A stretch of DNA of 64,000 bases from Phytophthora quininea (Eukaryota; Oomycota; Peronosporomycetes; Peronosporales; Peronosporaceae), in the NCBI GenBank assembly GCA_011947345.1, contig JAAVTG010001040.1, positions 124,001-188,000 on the forward strand, read 5' to 3'. The translations under genes and the position numbers were made by a program. Positions 34,321 to 44,608 of this stretch are shown here, piece after piece. Below the pieces are notes generated by a model that saw only the letters and a program-made list of their open reading frames with translations, was not told the origin of the DNA and did not search any database. Positions within the stretch are counted from its first letter, which is position 1. Every line of letters begins with the position of its first letter.

Positions 34321-36129
34321 GTGGAGGAGAAGACTGGAGCTTCGGACGAGACGCAGTGGCCGGAGAGCCGCCAGGAGCAAGTCGCGGGGCCAGACGTAGC
34401 AGTGACCGTGAACGAACGGCCGGAGAAGAGGTGGGAGGAGAACACCGGGCAGCAGGCGGCGGCTAATGAAGAATCGAAGAGCACTGGCCGTGTGCGTCCC
34501 CAAGGGAAGGAAGGCGGTGCGGTGTCCCGTGCTGGGGATGGCGTCGCCGCGAAGGGTAAGGAAGGCGCTGTGGAGAACCAAGCCGCTTTGAAGCCAGTGA
34601 AGAAGGTGCGCTTCGCAGTGCCCGAGAAGGAGGACATGCTTGTGGCTGGGGATGGCGTACGGGCGTCTCCAGCGCAAGGTGGGCAAGACGGTGGCGAGCA
34701 GATGCCGCGGACGGGAGACAGAGATCGCCCCGCTGGAGAGGAAGCGACGGTGACCAAAGACAGTGAACGCTCACGGCGGAAGCCAAGACTAGTGGATCTA
34801 CCGGAAAGTGAGCAGAAGAAATATCGGCGGCGCGTGACAGCTGAGTTGTTGGCGGTCATAAGCCGTGAATCGCAGCTCGGCAGCGTGAAGAAAGGCAGGG
34901 CATTCACGTTGCGTGCCCGCGAACAAGCGGTGGAACGGTGGCCAAGTGCTGAGGAACTGAGGGAGCAGCGCAAAGCCAAGAAGAGGAAGGAGCGTGTTAA
35001 GCGCTGCAAGATCCGACGTGAAGTGAAGTCAGCGCTCGATGCTGCGCTGAACAAGATCGTCACGGTGTGCGGAGCGACGTCGACGCGGGACGGTGCCGAC
35101 GAAGCAACGCAGAGTGGTACCTTGGCGCTGGGCGTTACAGCCGAAGCTGACGTCGAGATGCCCGAGCCAAGTGAAGACCGTCGCGAGGCGTTATCCTGGA
35201 CGGAGCGCGCGCTGCAGGCACGTGCACAGGTGGAGGCACGAGTGGAAGAGCTCAAAGATGGCTACGTCAAGCTGGCAGTTGCCGAAGCTACACGGTGTGA
35301 GCGGTGGGCCGCTGGTGACGTTGTCGGGGAGAACGATGTTCGACTGGGAGTAGCAGCGCAGCTCGTGACAGCAACAGCAGGCTTGAGAATGGTCGGTGAA
35401 GACGAGTCCGTGCCGGAGGATGCAGTGCCCGTGTCAGTGTCGCGAGCGAGGCGACACTACGAGAAGCGCGTCCGTAAGGCGCGAGCTCGCGAATGGCGCA
35501 AGTGGTTGGGGCAACTGGCTGGACAAGTGCCAACGGACGGTGCTTTGGTTCGACGCGACGAGAAGAGCCAGCATGAGCAAGGTGGTCGGCCTCGGGAGAT
35601 CACGATGGCTGAGGCAGAGGCTGTGGGATTCGCGCTGCCCCACGCTATCAAAACATTGATCAAGGCCGGTCGAAAGAAGAAGTTGCAGCGGCAGTATCTC
35701 TACTGTAGTGGCAGTACGTACGCCCGCCCGACGGCGCAGTGGCACGAAGCTGAAGGGCGCAACGTACGTGTCGGTAGCCTGAGGGCTGTACGAGTGGGTC
35801 GAACGCTGGAAGTACGAGCGACTACGATGGATGCCTTGCCTACGGCGTCCGTGACGGTGAACGGGGAAACTAAGCAAGTGCGACTGGATACTGGGGCGCA
35901 GTACAGCGTGGCTGGACCCGAATGGGCCGCCTACGGGCAGAAGCTGGGTGTGGCGCCTCCAGTAGACTACATGGAAGGCTTTACGGGTGAAACGGCTAAG
36001 GTGAAGGGCGTGTGGCGGTTCCACTTCAAGACGCAGTACTCGCAGGCCATGGTGGTGGACGCGCTGATAGTGGACGGCCCCGCTGCAGACTTTTGCTGGG
36101 AGAAGACTGGATGCTACGGAAAGGCGTGA
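34321..36129 (+). CDS. pol: Gypsy pol, N-terminal part with aspartic protease
   Basis: 602-codon frame. The first two thirds are highly charged, Lys/Glu/Arg-rich and of unknown role. The retropepsin-like protease lies near the end: VNGETKQVRLDTGAQYSVAG with the catalytic DTGA at about 35,886-35,897. The frame is lost at about 36,090, where the expected core continuation (LLGEDWML) appears in the next frame. A second shift near 36,165 leads into the reverse-transcriptase frame. Confidence 0.8.
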   Translation: MEEKTGASDETQWPESRQEQVAGPDVAVTVNERPEKRWEENTGQQAAANEESKSTGRVRPQGKEGGAVSRAGDGVAAKGKEGAVENQAALKPVKKVRFAVPEKEDMLVAGDGVRASPAQGGQDGGEQMPRTGDRDRPAGEEATVTKDSERSRRKPRLVDLPESEQKKYRRRVTAELLAVISRESQLGSVKKGRAFTLRAREQAVERWPSAEELREQRKAKKRKERVKRCKIRREVKSALDAALNKIVTVCGATSTRDGADEATQSGTLALGVTAEADVEMPEPSEDRREALSWTERALQARAQVEARVEELKDGYVKLAVAEATRCERWAAGDVVGENDVRLGVAAQLVTATAGLRMVGEDESVPEDAVPVSVSRARRHYEKRVRKARAREWRKWLGQLAGQVPTDGALVRRDEKSQHEQGGRPREITMAEAEAVGFALPHAIKTLIKAGRKKKLQRQYLYCSGSTYARPTAQWHEAEGRNVRVGSLRAVRVGRTLEVRATTMDALPTASVTVNGETKQVRLDTGAQYSVAGPEWAAYGQKLGVAPPVDYMEGFTGETAKVKGVWRFHFKTQYSQAMVVDALIVDGPAADFCWEKTGCYGKA

Positions 36130-36157
36130 AGCTCGATTTCTTGACCCGAGAGATGAA

Positions 36158-39100
36158 GTGGTACGCAGACGGCGTGAAAAGATCGTGCCGTTCACGTGCT
36201 GCCGGGAGCCAGCTGAAGGGCAAGCTACTGCGAAAGTGCGATTAGTGAGGAAAGCCAAGGTGCAGACGCAGACGTGTCAAGGCGTGACTGTAGCTGTGGC
36301 AGCGGCAGAAGGCACAGTCGGAGTGTTCACGCCAAAGGCAGTTAGTGGCAAGGACGTGCTGTTTGCTCCTACGGTGACTACGGTTCGTGGAGGACAAGTC
36401 GTGGTGCCGGTGCTCAACTTGGTGGGTGGAACTGCAAAGCTGCCGAGTCGTGAAGCGCTTGGCACATGGCAGCCCGTGCAGGAGGACATGGAACTGCTAG
36501 AAGTGAAAGGAGAGCTTGATAGGGACAAAGTAATGGAGTGGCTTGAAGGTGAGCTCCAAACGCAGACCGAACCGCTCAGCAACGAGGGTGACCTACACAT
36601 TGGGGACATGGAGGAGGCTGACAGAGAATTGCTGGTGAAGCTGTTGCGGAATTACCCGGCCTTGCTGGAGCCACGCCATGAGTGCCCACCCCTTACTAAA
36701 CTTGGGGTGGAACACCATATCAATACCGGAACGGAAGCACCGATTAAGATGCGTGCCAGAAGACACTCACGGACGGAACAAGAGGTGATAGACAAGGAGG
36801 TCGAGCAGATGCTGCGCAACGGAGTGATTGAGGAGGGCTCGGGGGCCTGGGGCTTTTCCGTCGTCCTCGTCAAGAAGAAGGATGGCAGTATTCGCTTCTG
36901 TGTGGATTACCGGTTGCTCAATGCCAAGACGGAAAAATATGTGTACCCCTTACCACGCATTGATGAGACGATTGAGAGCTTGCATGGTGCTCGTCGTTTC
37001 ACCAGCCTAGACCTACACAGCGGGTACTGGCAGATTCCAGTAGCTCAACGGGATCGTGATAAGACGGGTTTTGTGACTCGGCGAGGGTTATTCCGTTTCG
37101 TCAGGATGCCGTTCGGATTGTCGAATGCTCCTGGCACATTTCAACGGGTAATGGATGCAGTGCTGCGCGGGCTCACGTGGCAGAGCTGTCTCGTCTACTT
37201 GGACGACATAATTGTTTTCTCAAGGGGCAGTATGGCGCGTCACGTGGTGGAGCTGGCCGCCGTTCTGCAGCGTCTAAAGGTGGCCGGGCTGTCACTTAAG
37301 GCCAAGAAGTGCGTGTTCGCAGCCCGGCAGCTCGAGTACCTCGGGCACGAACTCAGTGAAGACGGTATCCGTCCAATGCAGAGCCTAGTGGACAGCGTCG
37401 CTAAGTTTCCCGTGCCGCAAGATGAAAAAGCGGTGAAGAGTTTCGTGCACATGGCTGGGTTCTATCGTAGGTTCATCGGCAACTTCGGCTCTAAAGCAGC
37501 GCCGTTGACTAGACTACTGAGCAAGAGTGTGGAATGGACTTGGGGTTTCGAGCAGCAAGAGGCCTTCGAGACTTTGAAACGCGAGTTGACACAGCGGCCC
37601 CTGCTAGCGTATCCGGACTTCAGTCGGCCCTTCCAGCTGGTGACTGATGCATCAAAAGTGGGGTTGGGCGCGGTCTTGATGCAAGATCACGGGCAGGGAA
37701 TGCAGCCGATCGCGTACGCTTCGAAGGTTAACTCTCCTACGGTCGACAAGTACAGCATCACGGACTTGGAGTGTGCCGCGGTTGTCTGGGCCGTGGGCCT
37801 CTTCCGGCCGTACTTGTACGGGCGCAAATTCGAGCTAATTACGGATCATGCCGCCTTAACGTGGCTGATGAGGAGCAAAGATCTCACCGGCAGTCTCCAC
37901 CGGTGGGCGTTAGAACTACAAGAGATGGATTTCACTATTTCGTATCGGCCGGGGTCCACCAATGTGGTGGCGGACGCCCTGTCGAGAGCCCCGGTGGGAA
38001 ACATTGCAGGTGTTGCAGCAGCAGCAGCAGCAGCAGCAGTAGCTAGCACCGCGACTGAGGAAGACAGTGAACACGCAGAGGCATCAACATACAGTGGCCA
38101 GCTGACGGATGAGGAGATCCGCCAACAGCAGCGCCAAGATCGTGAGGTTCGGCGGCTTTTACGAGCTGGGAGCTATGGTGGTAGCAGAATTTTCAGAGAC
38201 GGAGGCGTCGTCTACGTGCGGATGGCTGATGGCACGCGGCGTGTGGTGCTGCCCGCAGCACTGTGGGCGAAGGCGTTCAGAGAAGCACATGGATCTATCT
38301 TCGCCTGTCATCTGCGAGTGCCGCAGACGCACGCCAAGATGGCGGCAGTGTACTGGTGGCCCACCATGAGGGCTCAAGTTCGTCAGTGGGTTTACGGGTG
38401 CAGGGACTGTGGGACGCGTAAGACGAAGCCCAAGCTCGTCGTGCCGCCGCTCCGCAGTCAAGGAGGAGGGATGCCGTGCGATCGCTGGGCGTTAGATGTC
38501 GCCGGGCCTTTGCCGGTGACTGGAGAAGGGAATCGTTATGTTATCGCCGCAGTTGATTATGCGACTCGCTACGCGGTAGCAGTGGCCGTACCGTCGCACA
38601 CGGCCAAGGACATCGCGCGGTTCGTGGCAGAACGTATTGTGTTAGTGTTTGGCCCGATGCGAGAACTGGTGAATGACGGAGCTCCTGAACAGGGAGGAAA
38701 AGTGCTAGATGAATTGGCGACGGTACTGCAGATGCGGCAAGTGACGCCAGTGTCGTACCGGCCAAGACTTTTGGGGCTCGTCGAGAGGTTTAATAAGGTT
38801 TGGAAAGACATGGTGGCAATGTTCGTGTCGGAGCAGCAGAACGACTGGGACCAGTCTCTACCATGTGCGGTGTATGCGCACAACAGCGCTCGGCATGGCA
38901 CCACTGGCTTCTCGCCGAACGAGCTGATGATGGGGCGGCGCCTCAGGGCACCAAATGAACTGTTGAGAGCAAGTGGAGTCACGCGAGTAGAGAACTGGAC
39001 GATGTATCACCAGGGCTTGGTGCGTAACATGAAGCGCGTGCAGGAGCTGGCCAATCGGGCGATTGACCGGGATCAGAGGCGGAGAGCGAAGCACCACGAC

Positions 39101-39490
39101 AAGCAGGTCAGGCACAAGGCCAACTTTCGTCCTGGAGACCTGGTGTGGCTGCTTAAACCGCCAAGGGGTCGAGGAATCACAAAGCTAGCCCATCAGTGGG
39201 TGGGCCCGGTTAAGATCTTGGAGGACGCAGGTCACGACAATTGGAGGGTAAGACGTCTGGACACGAGTGACGAGCTGGTCACGCACTGCAGCTTCGTTAC
39301 GACGTATCACTACCCGACGAGTCTGTTGGAACAAGTGGCAAGGCGAACGATCAGTGAATTGGCTGCAGAAGAGCGAGAAGCAGATGCCGGCGTACCGGCA
39401 GAGGCAGGCTCTGAGAGAGAAGTGCCGCAAGACGCAGGAACAGAAGTACCGGGGTTGGCCGACTGCCGACACCAGCAGGAGAATCAGTAG
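36158..39490 (+). CDS. pol: Gypsy pol: reverse transcriptase, RNase H, integrase
   Basis: 1,110-codon open frame. Reverse transcriptase with FTSLDLHSGYWQIPV, FVRMPFGLSNAPGTFQ and the active site LVYLDDIIVFS (about residues 345-355). RNase H with LVTDASKVGLGAVL. Integrase with an HHCC-type zinc region (HGSIFACHL to CRDCGTRK) and the D-D-E triad in WALDVAGPL, LVNDGAPE and GLVERFNKVW. The C-terminal PGDLVWLLKPP and WVGPVKIL form the GPY/F-like module. There is no classical chromodomain in this frame. A CAG repeat encodes an Ala run near 38,015-38,045. Confidence 0.92.
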   Translation: MVRRRREKIVPFTCCREPAEGQATAKVRLVRKAKVQTQTCQGVTVAVAAAEGTVGVFTPKAVSGKDVLFAPTVTTVRGGQVVVPVLNLVGGTAKLPSREALGTWQPVQEDMELLEVKGELDRDKVMEWLEGELQTQTEPLSNEGDLHIGDMEEADRELLVKLLRNYPALLEPRHECPPLTKLGVEHHINTGTEAPIKMRARRHSRTEQEVIDKEVEQMLRNGVIEEGSGAWGFSVVLVKKKDGSIRFCVDYRLLNAKTEKYVYPLPRIDETIESLHGARRFTSLDLHSGYWQIPVAQRDRDKTGFVTRRGLFRFVRMPFGLSNAPGTFQRVMDAVLRGLTWQSCLVYLDDIIVFSRGSMARHVVELAAVLQRLKVAGLSLKAKKCVFAARQLEYLGHELSEDGIRPMQSLVDSVAKFPVPQDEKAVKSFVHMAGFYRRFIGNFGSKAAPLTRLLSKSVEWTWGFEQQEAFETLKRELTQRPLLAYPDFSRPFQLVTDASKVGLGAVLMQDHGQGMQPIAYASKVNSPTVDKYSITDLECAAVVWAVGLFRPYLYGRKFELITDHAALTWLMRSKDLTGSLHRWALELQEMDFTISYRPGSTNVVADALSRAPVGNIAGVAAAAAAAAVASTATEEDSEHAEASTYSGQLTDEEIRQQQRQDREVRRLLRAGSYGGSRIFRDGGVVYVRMADGTRRVVLPAALWAKAFREAHGSIFACHLRVPQTHAKMAAVYWWPTMRAQVRQWVYGCRDCGTRKTKPKLVVPPLRSQGGGMPCDRWALDVAGPLPVTGEGNRYVIAAVDYATRYAVAVAVPSHTAKDIARFVAERIVLVFGPMRELVNDGAPEQGGKVLDELATVLQMRQVTPVSYRPRLLGLVERFNKVWKDMVAMFVSEQQNDWDQSLPCAVYAHNSARHGTTGFSPNELMMGRRLRAPNELLRASGVTRVENWTMYHQGLVRNMKRVQELANRAIDRDQRRRAKHHDKQVRHKANFRPGDLVWLLKPPRGRGITKLAHQWVGPVKILEDAGHDNWRVRRLDTSDELVTHCSFVTTYHYPTSLLEQVARRTISELAAEEREADAGVPAEAGSEREVPQDAGTEVPGLADCRHQQENQ

Positions 39491-39513
39491 CCGAAGCGGA
39501 ACAGCCAGTAGCA

Positions 39514-40850
39514 GTGAGCTCAGAGACCGAAGTGATGCGCCAGAGATCCGAGGACGTGACGCCAAGTGCAGACGGCACGCAGCCTCGCACTGAGAGCACT
39601 GGCGAAGCCACAGGCGTGGAAGCTGAGGAGCCAGTCACAACGGGTGAGGCCCAGGCTGAAGAGGTGACGCAGGAAACTGGGGAACGACGGCCTCGAGTAG
39701 AACGACTGGGAGGAGAAGCTGGGAATGGCACCAACGAGGAGTCTCAGGGTCCAGGAATAGCTGCTCGAGGAGAAGCATCGGGGATTGCGGGGAAAGAATA
39801 GAACCGAGTATCGAGGTGCCCAGAATAGTCGTGCCTCCTGAAGCTCAAGGTGGCCAGAATTCACGGCGAGTAGTGGCGCCAGTATCAAAGCGCCCGCAGA
39901 AGAGAGCCCGAGCAAATCAAGATGACAACGGTGGTGACAAGATCTCGGCGAAGAAGCGCAAGGATGCAGCCGACGCAGCCCGAGAAGCAAGGGCAGCTCG
40001 ACGAGATGCTCTGCGGAGTAGTCTGGGTCCAAGAACAGAGGCGCAAGAGAGTCCGGCCGGAGGTCGTGGATCACAAGGAAGCCGAAGTCCCCAGGAAACG
40101 AGCGAAGCCGGAAGCCCAGAAGAAGGGATCGGCGCTGCAGTCGATGCAGGAGGGCAAGGTGATGCACGAGCCGCGCCGTCAGCAACCGAGCCGTCGGAAG
40201 AAAAATTGGCGCAGCGTGATACAGCAGAGGGTGGACATGTGCGAGTGGTTACCCGTGTGGAGAACGCTCATGAAATTCGACGAGATGTGCCGGGAGTACG
40301 AGCTGGAAGAGATGCAGCGGTGCCGAGGGGGCCGGCGTTCGTCCCGACGTTCCTCCTCGCGCCCGAGTACGGCTACGTGGTTGAGGTTGGCAGAAGGAGA
40401 GTCCGGAATCGAGCGGGCAGGTATGAGCTACAGTACTGTGTCGACATCGGCAAGCGCAAGGGAGGGCCCATGTTGCGTTATTGGGTCACAGCTCCACAGT
40501 TTAAGCGCTTGTTCGACGCCGACAGGGTCGAGGACGACCCTGACTGCGGGGATGGCGTGTGGACAGGGGTGACGGTCCGTCGCAAGACTCGGGGAACCTC
40601 CCCAGCGGCAGTGATCGCCCTCACGGGCAGCTCCAGTGAGGAGACGGAGACGGAGGATGAGGACAAGTTTGGCGGCTGGAGATCGTCGAGCACATGCATG
40701 CAGGTCGGTGGCAGGGACGTACAGAGTGACGACCCGAATGTCTGGAGTTACCGGCTAGTGCCGTTGAAGATGGATATGGATGCCCCGGAAGATCGCCACG
40801 GGAGGGGTGACTTGGAGGCGAAGGTCGGTAAGTGGCAGACAGCAGGATAG
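39514..40850 (+). CDS. Extra 3' ORF of the gypsy element, running into the LTR
   Basis: Open frames 39,514-39,801 (acidic, Glu/Thr-rich) and 39,816-40,850 (344 codons) follow integrase. The second has a basic, nuclear-signal-like segment (KRPQKRARANQDDN then KKRKDAADAAREAR). It then has a compact part, EYGYVVEVGRRRVRNRAGRY and LRYWVTAPQFKRLFDADRV, which by spacing of aromatic and basic residues could be a diverged chromodomain-like fold (inference only). The last 98 codons lie inside the 3' LTR (from 40,558) and end in an acidic, Ser-rich tail. The frames differ from pol, so it is either a separate gene or a pol extension broken by indels. Confidence 0.6.
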
Positions 40851-41493
40851 GCGACGTGCTCGGAGCACGGGAGCACGCAAGCGGTCGAAGAGCAGCGGCG
40901 AGAGGACAGGCGACGAAGTGAGTGCTGGGCAGCGTAAGGCGCAGCCGAAGACCGAGGAGGAAGCGTAGCGGATAGTCGGCTGGAAGCGAGCGGTGAGCCG
41001 CTGAAGGCTCAGTCTCCAATCTGCCGAGAAGTGAACGGACGGGTTGTGTTAAGAGACTAAATACAGAGTAGGCGAGGTACTGCAGCCACTGGAGAGCTGG
41101 CCTTGTCGCGAAAAGAGTGCTAGTGAGTGGGTTCTGCGGCTGTGATCAGTGCCGGCCCAAAGAGGAGTGCTCGAGTGAAGCCCCGATAGTACTGCGGCTG
41201 CAAACAGTGCCGGCTATCGACCCCGCCCGAAGGGTACTGCGGTTGAGAACGGTACCGGCCCTGAGGACGGAAGTACGGGTACTGCGGCTGCAATCAGTGC
41301 CGGCCCGGAAAGACAACCCGAAGGCGTTCTGCGGTTGAGATCAGCACCGGCGCTGGAAGGGAGGCGCTTAAGCATCAGGTGAGACGCCTCAAGTAGTGAC
41401 TCGACCGGGACGCTGGTCTGGGGCACCCTTGTGGATATTGCCTGACGGCTGGGTGCCGCCAAATCGGTGGAAGTGGTCAAGAGTGCGCCGACA
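40558..41493 (+). repeat. 3' LTR of the 10.5 kb gypsy element
   Basis: 936 bp copy of the 5' LTR, preceded by a purine-rich tract (CTGCGGGGATGGCG). Its first 293 bp are the end of the extra ORF. The internal GGCTGCAATCAGTGCCGG-type repeats recur at about 41,130-41,360. Confidence 0.9.
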
Positions 41494-42050
41494 ATGTGAT
41501 GCTGAAAATACCCTTTGGAGACCTCATTGTCGGATCAAGGTTGTTCTTCCTCAAGTCGTTAAATCCTTCCATTCAACAGTGTGTGAGACGATGATGTGCT
41601 GCGATAGAAACAGTAGAGCACTGTTTCTTCTCGTGCCCAGCTCTGACGCAAATGTGGTCCCCATTGTGGTCCCCATGGCATAAGGCTTTCACGACGGAGC
41701 TGGATTGACGGCTGCTGATTTTCCTAAACCACGAGACCTGAATAGGGAGTAGAGGCAGAACCAAAAGGTGGTCCTGCTACTGTGGCGAGTCCACACTGCG
41801 ATCGCGTTCCACGCTACGTTGAGGTTGAGAAACGACATACTATTCCGTGAAACTACAGCTGAAGTACCAAGCGTCCAAAATGTGACGTCCTCTTTTCGAC
41901 GACACTGTCTGTTCATCAATCACCATTCAGCGGAGCTTGGGATTGACGACAAAATTGTAACCTCTGTTCTGGAGAAGGTAGGCTTTGACCCACCTGCGCC
42001 GCGAAACACGCCACCAGCAAGTCACGTTTGGATTCCACGAAACTAAGCAG
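41494..42050 (+). mobile_element. LINE C-terminal region, 3' half of interrupted copy
   Basis: Continues the LINE cut at 30,977, starting with the duplicated ATGT. It encodes, in broken frames, GDLIVGSRLFFLKSLNPSIQ, then an open stretch 41,768-42,046 with LLWRVHTAIAFHATLRLRND, and ends HVWIPRN like the LINE terminus at 47,177. A duplicated CCCCATTGTGGTCCCCAT is seen near 41,660. Confidence 0.8.
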
Positions 42051-42254
42051 AACGACTACGTAGTATACGATCGTAGCTAGAAAAACGGTTTATCCGACTG
42101 GTTAATCAACTTATATTTCTTCTTCGTAGTAGATCTGAAGCTACGAGAGAAATCCGCTTAGACGAGAAATTCGCTAACTTGGTAATCATCGTTTAGACGA
42201 CACTGTCTGTTGATGTACAACACGCAAAAGAGATGGGAATCAATGGTGACAGAG
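42051..42254 (+). mobile_element. LINE 3' untranslated tail
   Basis: Contains the tail motif CTTAGACGAGAAAT at about 42,156 and the ~130 bp repeat shared with 13,078-13,195. No coding sequence. Confidence 0.5.
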
Positions 42255-42868
42255 GAAATTGAATTGATTAACTGTTTAGCGGATTTCTCGTCTTAAGGTG
42301 ATAAGCTATCTATCCGTGAGAGTTATGTTCGTATCGTCCACATGTGCTGCATGGGTTCCGGGGTATTGTTTTCTGGCGGATCAAAGCCAAGTTTTTGCAG
42401 CACACAGACCACAGTAGCGCGGTTGCAATGAAGCTCACGTGCGTGTTGGTAGAGGAATTGGTAGTGCATCTTGAAGGAGTTCAGCAGATTGAGAATATTT
42501 GGCACTTCAGCTGTCGTTTCCTGGAAATGAATGTCGTTCCTGAGCCGCCGTGTTGCATGAAACACAGTCGCTGTGCAGATCCTCCATAGAAGTATCAGTT
42601 CTTTGTGCTCACTTCTCCAGTTCCTACGGAGGTCTTGCAATCTTGGGAAGAGCAGCAACCCCCAGCTTAGGTCGACCACCGGCTCCATAGTCCGCTCCAC
42701 ATTGGTTCTAATGACGGGCACGTGAAAAACAGTGTTCTACCGTTTCGACATCCTGGCATTCCGGACGAACGCAGTTTTGGATGGTAGGATTTAGTTCTCT
42801 GAGGAAGTATAGTCGTGAACCGACTGTGAGGTCTCCGAAGCACATTCGTACTATTACATCATGAATTA
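42255..42868 (-). mobile_element. LINE 3' end, third copy
   Basis: Minus-strand copy of the 1,536-2,143 segment, more diverged. The frame 42,721-42,323 is open for 132 codons through the LINE C-terminus (LQKLGFDPPENN and the terminal TIRT). It is truncated at about 42,868. Confidence 0.75.
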
Positions 42869-42928
42869 GATTTCTCGTTTGGAAGGATACCGCTCACATC
42901 GAACCTAATCCTTCCCTTCTGAAGAAAC

Positions 42929-44608
42929 ATGGCGGTGATGGCCACCTCGATGGCCGATCACCTGCGCGCGCAGGAGTACTCACGGATCCGTCGGTCTGCG
43001 ACGACCTTGCTGTCTGAGCCCCCGTCTCGGAGGAAGCAGCAGCAACACTTGCCCAGGCGTACGAGAGGAAGACACTTCACCCGAAGAATATCTTGCGATC
43101 GTGACAAAGCAACGGGCCTTCAATCCAGCCCCTACCAGCCACGCCGTAGTGATCAACACCGGCTCGTATTGCTCCAATCTGGCGGTGCCTGTTATTTTGA
43201 AGTCGTTTCTCCAAGATCACGGCAACGAGACTGTCAAGGACGTGCTGTCCCATCACGGTGTGGCGATGCTGGAGAAGATCTCCTCAGGCGGCGTTCTTAT
43301 TCATGTGCGTTCGGCAGAATTTAAAACACAGCTGGATGGAGAAGAAGTCAACTTGCTCGGAAAGAAGTTCACGATCAAGCGTCAGTCATTCCTGATGAAC
43401 AAGTTTTATCTGGACGTCTCCAGTATTCACTCCACGAACGAAGCAAACGCGTTATTCCTCGGGCGATCTGCACTGGGGCGTGTCCACTGTACTTTACGCC
43501 ACGAGACGTCAATCTCGAGGTACAAGTGGCAACACCTACGTGGCGTTTCTACTTCGGATCGGCTGCGCCTCCGCCATGTCTGATGGTTCATCAGTACGTC
43601 ACGCACCAACTCGTGCATGGACGACACTTCTACTTGGCTAGAGGAAAACACTCAATGGAACCACCAGTGAGAGCATCTTCTTACCGCCAGTCCAGTTACG
43701 CCGTTGTACTACCCTTTGGAGATAGCCCTCATGAGAATGAAAATCGCTCCAAGAGACAAGAAAGCGCTATCTCAGCGAGAATCAACACCCCCATTACGGC
43801 GCACGCGAGGCTCCCAGACCCCACAGCAGCGGCTTCGGAGCCAAGGCGTGATCAAGGAAAAGAACACATTTCTTCTAGACGAAACCATGACCACGCAGAT
43901 AACTCGCAGGAAGATCAACATCCACGCGCTGATGAACAATCCAGCGCAAGTTGGGATTTTGCAGGAGATTCAAACTCCGATACTGATATGGTCAAGCAGC
44001 TTGAAACTGGTTTCAAGCGCTTGGAACCGTCCTTTGCTCACGACAACCCATTTGCTGCGCTCGATCTACCGGAATGTGACTTTGAGGTCATCCTCCCTGA
44101 ACTGGAACAGGGTGTTTCTGCTGGAATTGCAATCGTACCGCATTTAAACGTCGAGAAGGGTGGGAGCGTCGATGGACGCGCTCCTGCTAAGAACAGGGCA
44201 ACTGAACCTACCCAGCATGACGATAGTGAGGACCTATTACTACAAGAAGCTCTGCTACTTTCCGAAAAAGAAGCGCAACTGATGGTAGAACAGGACCGTA
44301 TTGCAAGCAATATCGAACACTACAAGGAGGCCGAAGAGATGCTTCAGGGATCCAAGAACATGGACAGGATTGTCCGATCAATAGCCAAGTTCCCGTTAAC
44401 ATGGACAAAGGCAATTCTGAAAGATCTAGTTGCTGGTGGATCTCAGACGCTTGACCTTGCCGGTATTCATCTGTGGAATCGCATTTCTGCGAAGGAAAGT
44501 ATGGACGATGATGACAATATCAGAACATTTCACGAACGAGTCTCGATGGGTTTACAAGCGATTTTTACCGACTGGACCCAGAAACATTTGGTGAAATCCT
44601 GTTGGTAG
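42929..44608 (+). pseudogene. LINE ORF1 protein (frameshifted)
   Basis: First protein of a LINE. The ATG at 42,929 (MAVMATSMADHLRAQEYSRI) starts it. Frames change near 43,090 and 43,520, giving FNPAPTSHAVVINTGSY, an RNA-binding-like middle (HGVAMLEKISSGGVLIHVRS), then a long charged C-terminal part with coiled-coil character (EALLLSEKEAQLMVEQDRIA) to 44,608. At FHERVS (44,529-44,544) it jumps into reverse-transcriptase sequence: the endonuclease region expected next is missing here and lies instead at 47,245 onward. Confidence 0.75.

Larger units (their letters stand above)
30978..41493 (+). mobile_element. Ty3/gypsy retrotransposon (10.5 kb) nested in a LINE
   Basis: Complete element: 5' LTR 30,978-31,904, gag, protease, reverse transcriptase, RNase H, integrase, an extra 3' ORF and 3' LTR 40,558-41,493. 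The LTRs start TGTGGACAGG and end GCCGACA. The target duplication is ATGT (30,974-30,977 and 41,494-41,497), and removing the element rejoins the LINE C-terminal reading frame. The two LTRs differ by about a dozen changes, mostly one-base indels, so the insertion is young. Gene order (integrase last) is gypsy-type. The coding region contains several frameshifts. Confidence 0.92.

Noticed and set aside
38015..38045. CAG repeat as an independent microsatellite locus
   Set aside because: It is in frame within gypsy pol and encodes a short Ala run between RNase H and integrase.
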